Shown here: positions 22,776 to 34,473 of the stretch, piece by piece
How the letters are laid out: each line of letters opens with the position of its first letter
How positions within the stretch are numbered: the first letter of the stretch is position 1
Source: Pseudoneurospora amorphoporcata
Lineage: Eukaryota; Ascomycota; Sordariomycetes; Sordariales; Sordariaceae
Length of the DNA: 64,000 bases
Direction of reading: 5' to 3'
Assembly: GCA_033297205.1 (NCBI GenBank)
Contig: MU859162.1
Coordinates: forward strand, 60,152-124,151
Program-made: the position numbers and the translations under genes
The notes under the pieces: generated by a model
The model's database searches: none
Told to the model about the DNA's origin: nothing
What the model saw: only the letters and a program-made list of their open reading frames with translations

Positions 22776-23922
22776 GTTGAACGAGTGGCTTGCGAGACAC
22801 TGCGAGAGGATTGTGTCGCGCTTGAATTTCTAGAGGGAATTATCTTCGTGACCCCTGTCTCGTGGAAATGAGAATGGCTCGGTATGTAGGCACAATTGTG
22901 AATTGGTGATGGGACCTTGGGCTGTAGAGGTAGCTGGGATTAAAAGTAAACAGATCGACGCGTGAAAGGTTCAAAATTCCATTAACAACAGCGAAGAGGG
23001 GAGTCGCAGTGACGTTGGACTTGTGGTGTAGCCCCACTGAAGCCCCACTATACGATCGCTAACAAAGCCGTACGAACCCAGCAAAGCGACCCCTGACCTT
23101 GGCAGGCACGGCAGGGTCTAGAATCCCATAGCAGATGCTTGAATGTCGATTCCATTCTGTTTCCGAGTTCGTCACTTTACAACCGCCCGATGAAGAGAAA
23201 GAATTCATCAGCTAACGGGAAAGAATAAAAGTGTAGACAGCGGCTAGAAGACCAGGCAAGAGCAAAGACCAGACGACAGGACCGGAAGCTCTAGTGTAGA
23301 GGTAAGATTGCGTGCCTTCCACTCCAGCCTAGAGCAGAGCTTGCAACGTACCTTCCGAGCCCTTCCTGCCTTCCCCCCTTCGCTCCCTGTGCCCCCCCAG
23401 GCGGTGAATCCCCGGAGAACCTCCGTTCAAGACCGACTCTGTGGGCAAGTTCGTTCCAATCTCATGACAATGACATCACTGAGTGAAGACCCGGGTTCAA
23501 ATCCCGGACTGCGCAAGTTCCTTTTGGTTCCTGCTGCCTTTTTTGGGTCTTTTTTTCCCCCTGTTTCTGTTGATGACCTACTGTGACTTCTAAAACTTTA
23601 CTTAGGGTAAGATACATCACGAGGATGAAGTCTGTAAACGATCACGTTCCACTAATCATATGTACATGAAATCTATACCAATTGAATGCTACAGTAGCTT
23701 TGCTATCTATGCTTATTGATATCGAGATGAAAAGAACGAGGGCGCTTTCTTGCGCCAATGCTTGCTCGCCGTCGCTGATGCCCGTCGCTGATGCCCATTC
23801 CAAAACCCATGACTTTTCGAAAAAATCCAGGTTATTTTGTCGCTGTGAACCATCATCCCAAAAGAACGCCCATCAAATGTCTTAAACACCATGTCATCCA
23901 CCGAAATCATCAAGCTTCTTAC
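22776..23922. other. Intergenic; tRNA-like remnant inside
   Basis: Med8 promoter on the left, choline sulfatase 3' end on the right. A perfect tRNA T-arm with a polymerase III terminator sits at about 23490-23556, listed separately. No protein gene seen. Confidence 0.4.
23491..23518 (+). other. tRNA-like T arm / Pol III B box, no full cloverleaf
   Basis: ccgggttcaaatcccgg at 23491-23507 is a perfect T stem-loop with B-box consensus, followed by ACTGCGCA and T runs at 23539-23544 and 23550-23556. The 5' acceptor partner GCGCAGT is absent in the preceding 135 nt. It may be a tRNA pseudogene, a SINE-like head or chance. Confidence 0.4.
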
Positions 23923-26021
23923 TTACTCCCCGTGGGAACCAGCTTGGTGAACCTTGATGGGCGCCCCCTTGGGCAGCTCGTTGCCATAGCGGTCAACAGG
24001 CGGGAAGCGAGCCATACGCTCAAGATCGTCGAGTGGCATGTGCGAGCGGATGTACCTGTAAGTCATTACCTGCGTTAGCATATCTTCACTTGCAAGAAGA
24101 GGATGGCTGACGGATTTACTGACTTCTCCCTGCCATCATCAATGGGGTTGAAATCCCACTTCTCACGCTCTGTGCCAGCCGCCGAAAAGGCGCTCCAGAC
24201 AAATCTGCGTTTCTTCTGCGAGAGCTTGACTTGCTCCGTGATACTTTCAAAGTCCCAACGTTCTCTCGCCTCAGCCTCGAATGCCGCCAACACGGCTTCC
24301 GCCTTCTCTTTGTACTCGACTCCAAGCGGCTCAACCTTCAGGCCCGAGAGAACCGGGGCCAGGTCCCTGACTTCGAGAGGATCGTTTTCCAGATCAAACA
24401 ACTGAATGCCATCCGCGGGGCAGATGACGAACTTCCAGTTCGCGCGCTTGATCATCATCATGGGGCTGACAGTGCCCTCGCCCGTGTACTCGGCGATGAC
24501 GGTATCGTGACCTTCTGAGTCGCGTCCCTCCAGGAATGGAAGAAGGGATTTACCGTCCATCGGCAGACCGGGATGCAACGCTTTGCCGATGAGGTCGACC
24601 ATGGTCGGCAGAATGTCCAGGGTGGACACGTTCTGGGTCACACGGTGAGGCGTGTACTTCTTGGGATAGGAAATCAGAAGAGGGACGCGGACAGATGACT
24701 CGAAGTAGCTCATCTTGTACCTGAAATCAGTGAGAGACGTGGGTTAGCGACATAATCGGGGGAAGTACAAACTCAAGATCGAAGTAGCTAAAACTTACCA
24801 GAGTCCACGCTCACCAAGCATATCTCCGTGGTCACCACTGAAGACAATGATGGTATCGTCGGCAAGCCTGCACTTCTCCAAAACCTTGAGCAGCTTGCCA
24901 ACACAGTCATCAACGTAGCTGACAGCGCCATAGTAGGCTCTGCGCGCACGCTTGATCTGATCATCTGTGAAGTTCTTGTCCCACAAGTCGCAGACCTTGA
25001 GCAGTCTCTTGCTGTGGGGATCCTGCTCCTCGTTTGGAATCCTGGGGACCTTGGGGAGATCAATCTCCACGTCTTCGTACTTATCCCAATACTCCTCTTC
25101 GATGGTATAAGGATCGTGGGGGTGAGTAAGGGAGACCTATGAATGGCGTGATTCTGTTAGCATATCCAACCTTATTTTCCCGCCGGCAGCTAACCAATCA
25201 TGGACACACCATGACCCTTTTCGGATCCTGATGGATGCTTTCCCCACGGCTACTACACCATCTGCAGCCCTATGAGGCTGAAAAAATGACAAGAAAGGTC
25301 TACTACGTACCGTCAAGCAGAACGGGCGCTGATCTTTGGCACCGCGAGCGTGGTCATGTAGAAACTGTGTTGACTTGAACATGACCTCCTCGTCGTAATC
25401 AAGCTGGTTGCTGCGAACACAGACACCAGCCTGTTCGATCGAGCTCGCATTGTGGTACCACTCTAGCCTTTGTTCGGGCTTCTCGATATCCGCATCCCAG
25501 TCGGCTGCCCAGCCAAAGTCGCCGGGGTAGATGTCAGTGGTAAGACGCTTCTCGTACCCGTGCTTTTGGTCCATCACGAAGTGCATCTTTCCAGCCAAAA
25601 CCGTCTCGTATCCCTCACGGCGGAGGTAGTGGGCGTAGGTAGGGGTGTCGCTCAAGATCTGGGCCGCGTTGTCATACGCTCCGATCTTCATGGGCAGTAG
25701 ACCCGTGATCATGCTCATCCGCGAAGGGCCGCAGAGCGGCGACGGGCAGTATGCTGAGTCAAACTGAACTGATTTGGCAGCCAGGGCGTCAATGTTGGGC
25801 GTCTTGACAACGGAATCCTGGTTGTAAATCTTCATCACAGGAGCGGCGAGCTGATCTGCCATGATGTACAAGATGTTCAGCTTCTTCTCCTTGTCCTGCC
25901 CTGGAGCAATCCCGTTGCCATTGGCATGACCGTTGCCATTGGTATAGCCATTGCCGTTGCTAACACCGTTCACAGGCGTAGGCTCCGGCGAGCCCGGTTG
26001 GGAGTTGAGAGCTGCTGGCAT
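23923..26021 (-). CDS. Choline-sulfatase-like sulfatase
   Basis: Four exons: 26021-25311 (237 codons), 25136-24799, 24720 to about 24110, and about 24074-23923, giving roughly 600 residues. The N-terminal tail is Gly/Asn-rich. LNILYIMADQLAAP gives the metal-binding Asp. CPSPLCGPSR carries the C-x-P-x-R sulfatase signature, whose Cys is converted to formylglycine. VSLTHPHDPY and GDHGDMLGERGLW are further active-site blocks. SYFESSVRVPLLISYP and the C-terminal HMPLDDLERMARFPPVDRYG are typical of choline sulfatases, which split choline-O-sulfate into choline and sulfate, a fungal sulfur store. No signal peptide, so a cytosolic enzyme. The start at 26021 is chosen over the upstream frame because a TATA-like CCATATAAG lies near 26170. 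The third intron is ambiguous: GTAAAT donor with a near acceptor, or GTCAGC donor with TTACAG acceptor; both keep frame. Confidence 0.88.
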
Positions 26022-26458
26022 GGTAATCTGGTGTGAAGGACGCGGGTTTTGACTTATACGCGATGGGGTGAGGTGAGGGATAGGGTTCTCAGTAAGGTGA
26101 GCAGGAGAGCTTGGGCCGGTCAATGAGGCTTGAAGAGAAGTTTAGAGAAGCTGAGAAGCTGAACCCCCACTTATATGGGAAGTAGGCTGAAGGACGAGGG
26201 ACCCCGACCTGGGGTCAGAACCCGGCGAAGGAGATGGATGGTGGATAATATCGACGTCTGAGACTAGTTGATATGGTGGATGTGATTTGGAGGCGAGCAC
26301 GTCAGAACGTACGAAAATCGGGGTCGACTTAAGCACGCAATCGCTCAACCGCATACACAGCCTTGATGTCGAGCAATGGCGCAATCGAGGGACGGGATGA
26401 AAGGCACTTCAGGCACTGCAAAACTCCACGAGGGCACTATACACCATTTTATCATCGC

Positions 26459-26489
<31 letters not shown>

Positions 26490-27885
26490 CTTTTTTTTTT
26501 TTCCTCTCTTTAATCCCATCAACCGACCGACAACCGGCCATCCCTGTAGGGTTGCACCGGATGGAGACCCTGGTCCTCACCGGGGGGTTCCATCGCGCGA
26601 ACGGGCATCGATATGTTCCACTTGGGATATCGGCATCAATACCCCGGAACAAACGAGATAGCCCAACGGGAGAAGCGCTTGAGGCGGGGATAGACAGACA
26701 GAAGTGCCAACACTGCAGACGCTAGCGGAGCGCGTGCGAATTGGGGGACAGGATAGCGCGACCGAGACCGCCGCAGACCTGAGCGCATGAAGCGCCCAAC
26801 TAACGTCTTCCATGTCGCGTGAATACGTTCGAGCAAGGTAAGTGAAAGAGTCCACGACTAGTGGTGCATAAGGGCGTGATGGAGACAGTCCAGATTCCAG
26901 AACACTTGCTCAGAGATCAAGTTGACTGGAAGATCCCGGGAACACTCTGGGAGGGATAGCTCCGCGCAAGAATTCGTCCACAAAAGATAAGATTGCGAAA
27001 TAGGTATCGCAAAAGCAATATAATTGTTTGTTGCATGCGAAAGTGAAACGAAGCAAGTGTCAAAGCGGCAGACAGTTCAGTTGACACTTTTCCCCTCTAG
27101 GGCGGAATTAACATGCGTATCGCCGGAAGACGTAGATAAGGGTTGGGGTTACACGTGTAAAAAGCCATTACGTACAAGTGCCTCAATGCCGCGGATTTGC
27201 GAAAAAAAAATTTTTAAAACAAATCAAAAAATGGCAGGCAACTTTACCGGTGTCTTTTCTTTGTTTCGTGAACTAGGGACGATTTTTTTGTCGAGCTTCT
27301 GCAGGGTCCACAATTGATTGGGCTAGACGGAATGGCTATTTTTATTGGTTGGACCTTCATAGTGTTTCTGTTCCGCTGTTGACACATGACAGCCCGGAAA
27401 GCCCAATTTGGACGACAAGATGGTTGAGAGCCTCTGGGCGCCTTGGTTGGTCCGTTTGTTTTGACGTCTAAAGTCACCGCCGTTTACCATCTCAACATTT
27501 GCTACTCTGTGGTCATGTGGCACTTCCGAAGCCTAGACCAAGGATTAGAGAATAAGCCTCGATCGGTCTCTGGAGTCTCTGTGAACCAACGCTAGTGTCT
27601 GTTACTGCAAGATATCGGACCAGGACGGTGATTTGATCTGAAGATGCCAAATCATTCAAACGCCCTCCTGTCTCCATGAACGGAGTATCGGATATCGGCA
27701 AAAGGCTCCTGGGTAACTCTTGTGACAAATGTCCGCATGACGGAAAGTCAGCTCACTCCAAAGATTCATCGGAAGCTCATGGCTTTCAAAAATATTGATA
27801 TACCAAAAAAAGCAACTAGAAACAACGCCTACGACCTCATCCTCAGACTAGCCCAGCCAGAAACAGGAAACACACGCTGGTCCGT
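26022..27885. other. Long intergenic region with a poly-T tract
   Basis: About 1.9 kb. Left part is the sulfatase promoter. T28-C-T12 lies at 26462-26502. No convincing coding frame; AT-rich sequence around 27200-27235. Confidence 0.4.
26462..26502. repeat. Poly-T tract (T28 C T12)
   Basis: Homopolymer run interrupted once by C at 26490. Possibly the tail of an old retroposed sequence read on the minus strand, or a nucleosome-excluding poly(dA:dT) promoter element. Confidence 0.9.
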
Positions 27886-28861
27886 CTAACCGCGGCGACG
27901 GGTCGTGGGACCTTTGCTCTTCGCCCTCGGCTCGGAGGAGGTAGAAGCGCCAGTAGCGGTGGCCGACGACGACGCCGCAGCAGGAATCGGGCCCGCAGGT
28001 ACCTTCTGCTTGCCGCGTGCCTTGGCCGAGGGCGCGTTCCAGTAGTATACCATCTGCAAAGCGAGAACCAGGTTCAGCGCGAAACCGGCAACGAATCCGT
28101 AGAGAATGAGCTTGTCGTCAACCTCCTGGAGAGTGGTGAAGATGCGCGAGAGGGATCCGGCGAGGTAGTTGAAGACCTAAAAGGTAGAAGAAACACAGCG
28201 TCAGTATTATGACAAGCACAAGGAGATATGTATATGGAGATGGGTCAAGAAATGTCCTTACAGCAAATGCACTGAGCTGTCCAGTTCCACCCTCCTGCAA
28301 AATAGCCACGATTTGGGGAACCTTGCTGGCGACACCGAGCACGCCAGCGCCAGCCTGGAGGTAGCTCAACTGCTGCATGTTGAGAAGCTGCTCGCTGAAG
28401 AGAGTAGCAACGCCGACAGCCAGGACCGCGACGAACAAGGCCGCGATGCCAGCCCTGCCACTGTACTTGAGCACGAGCACGGAGATGATGACGTTCTGGC
28501 CGAGGATCAAGGCCGTCTCGCCAAAGGTGCTGAAGGGGAATCCGTTGCGGACATTGTAGGCGAGCGACGTAAGCAAGCTGCTAGTCTCGAGGAGATACGA
28601 CAGGAAGGAGACGCCGCTGGCCGACTTCGAGTTGACGAGCTTGATGATCTGGGGCACCTTGACGATGGAGGAGGCGGCGACGATGCCAATGCCGAGGGCC
28701 TTACTGATGACGAGTTTAACGCATTCGGGGTTGTTCTCGAAGTCGATATCGAGGATCAGCTTCTTATAACACGACTCTCCGATGAGGGAGAGACCAATAT
28801 CCCGGATCGGACCCGGAAGGTTGTGGGTGACGGGCTGCAGAGCCGACCGAAGCGCGTCCAT
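27886..28861 (-). CDS. MPDU1-like PQ-loop membrane protein
   Basis: Two exons, 28861-28262 (200 codons) and 28176-27886 (97 codons), with an 84-nt intron in phase 0; about 296 residues. Two PQ-loop motifs are visible: SSIVKVPQIIKLVNSKSASG near residue 62 and GVASKVPQIVAILQEGGTG near residue 178. Each sits at the start of a hydrophobic repeat with about seven helices in total. SGVSFLSYLLET and GQLSAFAVFNYLAGSLSRIF are the partner blocks. This arrangement is that of mannose-P-dolichol utilisation defect 1 (Lec35), an ER protein needed for use of dolichol-linked mannose and glucose in N-glycan and GPI synthesis. The last 40 residues are basic and Ala/Ser-rich, an extension beyond the animal protein. 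Confidence 0.9.
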
Positions 28862-29690
28862 TTTGCCGGTGATTTGTGAGAGTGCGTGGGAATGGCCCTA
28901 TCGTTCGATATCGATTGACAGTAGGATGTAAATGATGAGGTGGTAGTTTTGCGCTCACAAAGGACTGGAAGTTGTCAAAGTGAAACTTTTATTATCAAGT
29001 CACGGATTCCAAAGATACATCAGAAGGTAAAGCCGTGAAAGGACAGCTATCGGAGGTCCCAATGGCCCGTGCCGCGCCGGCATAGTTGGTGGTTTGCCGG
29101 CGGGCAACTCGCGCGGCAAAACGCGCTCCAATCATAACTTTCGGTTTGTTAGTTCTCACCTACCCTGAACACGGCGCCACAGCACTTGAAGCTTGACATT
29201 TCCCGTCGCCCATAAACCTCCCTCTCAACCACCTTATCATAATCAAGCTTCCGATTGAAATTGACTTGACTTTTAATTGAAGATGAGCAAATTCTATTAA
29301 ACTTTCTCCAAACCTATCCGCTATTTTCTTCGTGTACCAAAGCAGACTGCTTTCCTCCTCCGGGCATGCCCTGGCGGGTATCAAGGCGTCGCTAACAACA
29401 TCGTCCCCCTGGTTCGCCATCACAAATGCTTAAATGAAATAAAGCAGCCTACGAATGCCCGGATACATATACAGATAGAGTGAAAGTGGCAACCAGCCGG
29501 CGGTCCATCCCAAGTTCCTTCCATGTCCACCAGTTATTTCTTTGCGCGCTCTCTAGGTGAAGGCATCGAATGCCCGCGGCGCCCAAATGGTACCAAAAGC
29601 AGTGGAATGTTTGGCCAAGGGACGGCGCTCAGTGCGTAGAAGATAAAACCAAAGCACCCCCGATTAGGCCGTCAATCAGGTTTTAGACAC
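28862..29690. other. Intergenic, no gene supported
   Basis: MPDU1-like promoter on the left, 3' end of the chromodomain gene on the right. An 87-codon minus-strand frame at 29160-29423 shows no family signature. Confidence 0.4.
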
Positions 29691-30975
29691 CTAGGCCTTC
29701 GTCCTGCTCGAAACGCGTGTGCCTGCCTTGGGCACCTTCACCTCCTTGACCTTCTTGGGACCTTTGGCAGGAGCCTTGGTCTCCTTCGCACTCTTCGCGT
29801 CCTTGCCAGCCTTTGGTGGTCTACCGGGTCTTCCTCTGGGCTTCACATCCTTCTTCTCAGCAGGCTTGGCCTTGGGAGCCTTCGCGGCCTTCTCCGCCTT
29901 TTTCTCGGCCTTCTCCGCCTTCTTCTCGGCCTTGTCGGTCTCGTCTGCCTTCTCAGCCTTCTGAGAGGTCTTTGCCTTCTTGGCCTTCTTCGCGGCACCT
30001 TCCTCTGCCTTCTTGGCCTTCTTGTCGGCGTTGAATTTGCGCAAGAGCTCAGTGGCACCCTGGAGATTCTGCTTAGGCTCCCAGGTGTTTTCGCTGGACG
30101 GGTAACCCTTCCACTTCACAAAGTACAAGTGCTCCATCGTCTCGGGATCAATCATCGAGTCGATGATGGCCTCAACCTCGTACTCTTCCTTGGGAACGAC
30201 ATCGGAAGCGGCATCCTTCTTGGGGCGACCACCCTTGCCCTTGGGCTTCGCCTGTTTGAACGGTTAAAATTGAACCGTCGCTTTAGTCTAACAAAGTCAA
30301 CTTACAGATGTGCCGTTGGTGGCTGCAGGACGACCAGGCCCCTTCTTCTTGGCGGCCTTAGCAGCAAGACGGGCGCTAGGAGCGGCGGCGGGTTTGCGAC
30401 CACGCTTTGCAGGGGCGACATCCTCAACATCCTCCTCCTCACTTTCAGAGTTGGGTTCCTCGATCTCCACGGCCTTGCGCTTGCGCCCGCTGCTCTTCTC
30501 AGCACTCTTCAGAGCACTCTTGGGCGTGCGGGAGCTCGTGCTCTTTGCTGACTTGGGGGTCTTCGAAGCAGACTGTACGGGCGTTGCTGAGAGAGACCGG
30601 GATGGTCTGCCACGCTTGCTTGTTTCACCCTCCATATCGGCAACGGGGGCGTTCAACTCCAGCTTGTCATCCATACTGACAACTGTGACACCGGCGGGTA
30701 CAGGCTGTGCGATATCTTCGGATACCTGACGAGGGTGGTTATACTCACTGGCGGTTGAATTAGCCGGTAAGTTCTGTAAATAGATAGATCGCAATACAGC
30801 AAAATGACGGACAGATCGGCGGGGCTTACGAGCTTCTGGAAGAAGGAGCTATGATAAACTGGGAATGGGCGGCTATATAGCGGATTAGTACATGGAAATG
30901 TACTTACTCGAAGAGGTCACTCTGTATGCGAACAAGACCATCGTCCTCGAGCTCGGCGTCGGAAAAAAAAGGCAT
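29691..30975 (-). CDS. Chromodomain protein with lysine-rich tail (CDP-2-like candidate)
   Basis: Four exons: 30975-30908, 30872-30830 (43 nt), 30773-30306 and 30251-29691, joined in frame to about 379 residues. The small second exon is required to keep frame. The middle of the protein has acidic and basic low-complexity segments with GRP-type AT-hook-like cores (KRGRPSRS, KRGRKPA, KGPGRPAA). The chromodomain follows at about residues 215-265: EEYEVEAIIDSM, then LYFVKWKGYPSSENTWEPKQNL. It keeps the aromatic positions (Y, W and the W of NTWEP) that form the methyl-lysine cage. The final 115 residues are almost pure Lys/Ala/Glu with more GRPGRPPK cores. It has no visible chromoshadow domain, so it is not HP1 itself. 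In Neurospora the HCHC silencing complex uses a chromodomain protein, CDP-2; identity with it is a guess to be tested. Confidence 0.85.
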
Positions 30976-32334
30976 CTTGAATGGTAATGATACTTGGCGA
31001 TAGTTCCTTTTAGCGGTGTATGAGCGCGATGAACGACGAGCAACGTTGTTGATTTTGATGGATTTTTGATCCAAGAAAGCGTGAGGTAAAGCCAGTTGCG
31101 CGAGTAGTGGCGAGTAAGTTGAAAAATAAATAAACGAACCAATAATATGCGGTTGATCAGGCGACTCCAGATTCGACGTGATCAAGATTGCGCCGGAGGT
31201 GATGGGTCTTGACTTCTCAAGCTGGATGAATCTCTTTTGCTGTTGGTGAGGCGCGTCGTGAAGATTGCCGATGGTTTGTTGCGGTGCACAACGAGTGATG
31301 TAAACAGTAGCGTGATCCATAATGAGTGGAGATTTGTAAACCCCATTCGCCATTCGTAGCCAATAGAAAGACGGTAAAAATCCCAGCTGTGACCCACTTC
31401 ATGTGTCGCGTGCACTCGGGAGCTTGAGCCTTAAGGGAATAAAACTGGCCTTCTGCAAGGCACCCTTGTACAACATCACATTTACAGCTACCTCAAGCTC
31501 CAGCCACATCAGCTACTTCAAGCCATAGTTAACTAATAATTAAGCGTGCACCGCCATACCTCTTGTAGCATTCCAGTCCATAGTCATCACTCACCCTTCA
31601 CTCACCCTTCACTCACCCTTCACTCTCTGAGCTTCCGTCCCATTTTCACAATCACCCACCGATTGTAACCTCCCACCGTGACCCGGCCCGTGACCTCCTC
31701 CCTTGGCCCCCGCCTTTCACTGTCGATACGGGCTCGGAATCAAGACGGGAGCTTTCAAGTCTCTGGCTGAGGTGCCATGCCTTGACTTTCACATTGCCCC
31801 GATGATGGACGGATGCTTGCTATAAACAATGCGTTTATACGCACTTGACTCTGACTGTCCAGATGGGATTCCGTCAATCATCTACTGAAATCCCCGCGAA
31901 TTACGCCTTGGATACATCAGACTCGTATCAAACGAATCCCGCCAAAACTCCGGAGTAGCTCGGCTATCCCCAAATCAGATGGCGATTCTGAAATTGGCGG
32001 TAAACGCAACATCTCGAGTTAACAGCTTCTGGTAATTCTGATCAACCGCGTCGATCCCCGCTAAGCCCTACTAGCAGCTTCCTGTCTCTCGTGTACATCT
32101 GAAGCTCGTTTGGGCATCGCAGTTTGTCGGTGTTGAGCTTTGTGCACTCAGCAAAAGAGAAACAATGTCGACAACACACTGGTCGGGATAATCACCCTGT
32201 TACTCCGTTTAACCTCTCAGTACGGTCCGTTCAACAATCCCTCAGCTTGATCCAATCCAGACACTACGACAATAATGTTACACACGGATACCACATCCAG
32301 CAACGCTGCATCTCCTAACACCCTCCCTTATATG
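30976..32334. other. Intergenic, with an 11-bp tandem repeat
   Basis: Promoter side of the chromodomain gene, then about 1 kb without coding signal. A short tandem repeat lies at 31587-31626. Confidence 0.4.
31587..31626. repeat. Tandem repeat, 11-bp unit x3.5
   Basis: Three exact copies of TCACTCACCCT (31587-31597, 31598-31608, 31609-31619) and a partial fourth. Confidence 0.85.
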
Positions 32335-32404
32335 GTACTTTGGGGGTTCATTAAGTAAGGGTTGCAGAAAAGGTCCCAACACCGCACCACAACCCCCAAG
32401 TACT
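32335..32404. repeat. Hairpin-forming dispersed element, copy 2
   Basis: Left arm gtactttgggggtt (32335-32348) pairs with aacccccaagtac (32391-32403), with one extra T. The interior GTAAGGGTTGCAGAAAAGGTCC is a diverged version of the interior shared by copies 1 and 3. It sits about 220 bp upstream of a broken transporter gene. Confidence 0.65.
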
Positions 32405-32618
32405 CCGTGGTCTCTTATTGAAGGTGTTCATGCGGCTGGCCTCCTGTATAAGCACTGTATCTTCACATCGGCACCTATCGGCTCGAAGACATTGCAGCCA
32501 CCGGTCAAGATGATACCGTGTATTTGATGGCGCTTGCCAGCACGGCCCGGTCCTCAACACAGGCACGCGACAGCGAGAGGCTAGAGGCCGCCGACCCCTC
32601 AAACAATCGTGTCTAGAA

Positions 32619-33453
32619 TCCCTCAAGATCTATCACAAAACCCTCACCACCGAAAACCTACTGAAACTGATCGCCCGACCCATGGGCTTAATCTGTCTCC
32701 CCCCTGTGCTCTGGCCGCCCCGTCCAAGCCGTCACCATCGGCTTTCTGGTGGCAGTCACCTCCAACGTTGATGTCGCCTTCAACACGACTTACGGCTTTG
32801 CGTCATGACAAGTCGGCCTCTGCTTCATTAGCGGTATTATCGGTGCTCTCTTGGGCATCCCCGCTGGAGGCCAGCTAGGCGACAAGGTTGCGGACTGGTT
32901 CACGAAGCGCAACGGCGGCGTGAGGGATCCTGAGATGCTCTTCCTGCTATGCTTCCTTCGCTTATCACCACTCCTCTGGCGCTGGTCCTTTATGGTGTGG
33001 GGATAGAGCACAGGCTGCATTGGATTGTGCCTACTATTGGTCTTGGGCTGCCTAAGTTCCGGCATCACTATCTACGTAACCCACAAACTATAAACATACA
33101 TGAACTGTCAGGCTAACAACCCCTTTTTCTGCAGTAAACTTCTCCATAACCCAAGCAACTAACATCTGCCTAGTCTACGTAATCGACGCCTACCGACCCG
33201 TCATCGGCGAGATCACGCTGGCAATAATGGGCTTCAAGGCGCTGTTCGGGTTCTTGCTCTCGTTCTACACGAATCCCTGGGTCAGCAAGTCCGGGTACCA
33301 GAACGCCTACGGCACCATGGCGGCGCTTTCGGCTGCCGTGCTCCTGATGTGAGCGCCGCTGTATGTCTGGGACAAGAAGATCCACCATGTTAGTTGGCAG
33401 TGGCCGGTTATTTCGTACATTCATTGGCATGCGGATCGGGAGGTTGGCGAGTG
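32619..33453 (+). pseudogene. MFS transporter, decayed C-terminal half
   Basis: Pieces in shifting frames read like the second half of a fungal major-facilitator transporter. They include an ENLLKLIARPMGLI segment, QAVTIGFLVAVTSNVDVAF, a FISGIIGALLGIPAGGQLGD helix, a THWIVPTIGLGL-like helix in another frame, NICLVYVIDAYRPV and FYTNPWVSKSGYQNAYGTMA. In-frame stops at 32806-32808 (TGA) and 33350-33352 (TGA) fall where TGG tryptophan codons are expected. Frames shift near 32714, 32944 and 33050-33060. An intron seems to lie near 33078-33137. No first half is found upstream. The TGG-to-TGA changes could reflect G-to-A RIP mutation, but the sequence is not AT-rich overall, so ordinary decay is as likely. 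The original substrate cannot be told. Confidence 0.7.
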
Positions 33454-33876
33454 ATTTGCCGCCGCTTTGCCGACATGTATCTTTACATGAACTGTTTCCT
33501 CAGGTTTGTTGAGCAAAGTTGAACAATCTCATGTACTACTTACTGCCTCGGTTTCACGGTTTTTCTTGAAGAGCAGAAGGCGAGTAAGTTCCTGTCTTGT
33601 CTCACTTGTCTCGCTTGTCTCGCTTATGTGCACCTGGATTTTGCACTGTTCCATCACATATCTGTCCCAACATAGGCAAACACGAAATATTACCTACTAC
33701 CCTACTCTCTCGGTATTATAGCCTATCTTAGGGATACATGTAAGTGGTATTGATCTTTAAAATATCGAGTTGCGTTGCATGATCTTTTAAGCGTAGTAAC
33801 ACAGTTTATATTCTGCAAACCGTTATAACTCAGTGCGCTCCGCAACATTCTCATCCATAATCGGAACCATTCCTGA
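33454..33876. other. Intergenic, no gene seen
   Basis: Between the transporter relic and tRNA-Glu. A TGTCTC/CTTGTCTCGCTTGTC-type short repetition near 33598-33625. Nothing else recognised. Confidence 0.4.
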
Positions 33877-33968
33877 TCGGGTATGGTGTAGCGGTAACAT
33901 CGTTGACTCTCACTTCTTAGGAGTGACTGCTCTCTCAACAGCCCCGGGTTCGACTCCCGGTATCCGAG
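33877..33968 (+). tRNA. tRNA-Glu (CTC) with intron
   Basis: Acceptor stem TCGGGTA (33877-33883) pairs with TATCCGA (33961-33967), with one G-T wobble, G as discriminator. The D arm contains GGTGTAGCGGTAACATC. The anticodon stem is GTTGA (33902-33906) with TCAAC (33935-33939). The loop CTCTCA-C carries anticodon CTC at 33909-33911. A 21-nt intron (33913-33933) interrupts the loop one base after the anticodon, the canonical place. The T arm is CCGGG-TTCGACT-CCCGG. T-rich sequence follows (33979-34008). Confidence 0.93.
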
Positions 33969-34095
33969 TCACAACTTCGTTTTTCTTTTTCCTCTTTTTT
34001 GTCTCTTTTGGACTTCTCCCCTCTTCTGCTTCCTCTCGCTTTTTTGAAGCCGAGCATCATTGGGCGTGGTGCATGTCGTTCATGAGTGACTGTGA

Positions 34096-34473
34096 TCAGA
34101 GTGCCATTCCTCCATCGATAATGGCGTTCACTCCTGTTACGCTTTTGGACTTTACGAAACAGAGTACCTGCTCTGCGACATCCTATTTCAATGGTCACGA
34201 AACATGTCAGATAGGTGTTTATTCTGACATTGGAGAACGGAGAACGTACCTCTACCGTTGCCAACCGGTTTAGCTTTGATTTCTCCCTCGCTTCTTCCTG
34301 CTTTTCCGGCGGGAACTGAAGACCCCAGTCCTGCGAATATCAGCACGGCTTATCACAAGCCAAGTTTGGAGCCTGCTTATCGTGAGCATAGTGTTGACTC
34401 TGATTCTGGGTGCCGCAATCTGTGCCAATCCTTTGGCCAGGTGGAATTGGGCTGCCTTAGTGACGGAGTAGGC
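34096..34473 (-). pseudogene. Short-chain dehydrogenase/reductase, decayed C-terminal part
   Basis: Reading leftwards from 34473 after a good acceptor: AYSVTKAAQFHLAKGLAQI, the SDR catalytic Y-x-x-x-K region, then IRVNTML. After a gap comes DWGLQFPPEKQEE, then NRLATVE and a normal GTACGT intron. The last exon (34182-34096) gives DVAEQVLCFV and VTGVNAIIDGGMAL, the classic SDR end. Between VNTML and DWGL the expected donor reads GA instead of GT (ACGATAAGC), and the usual S-P-G after the Asn is lost. No nucleotide-binding TGxxxGIG start or NNAG is found out to 35.3 kb. This looks like the 3' remnant of a dead gene, unless a distant N-terminal exon exists. Confidence 0.6.
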
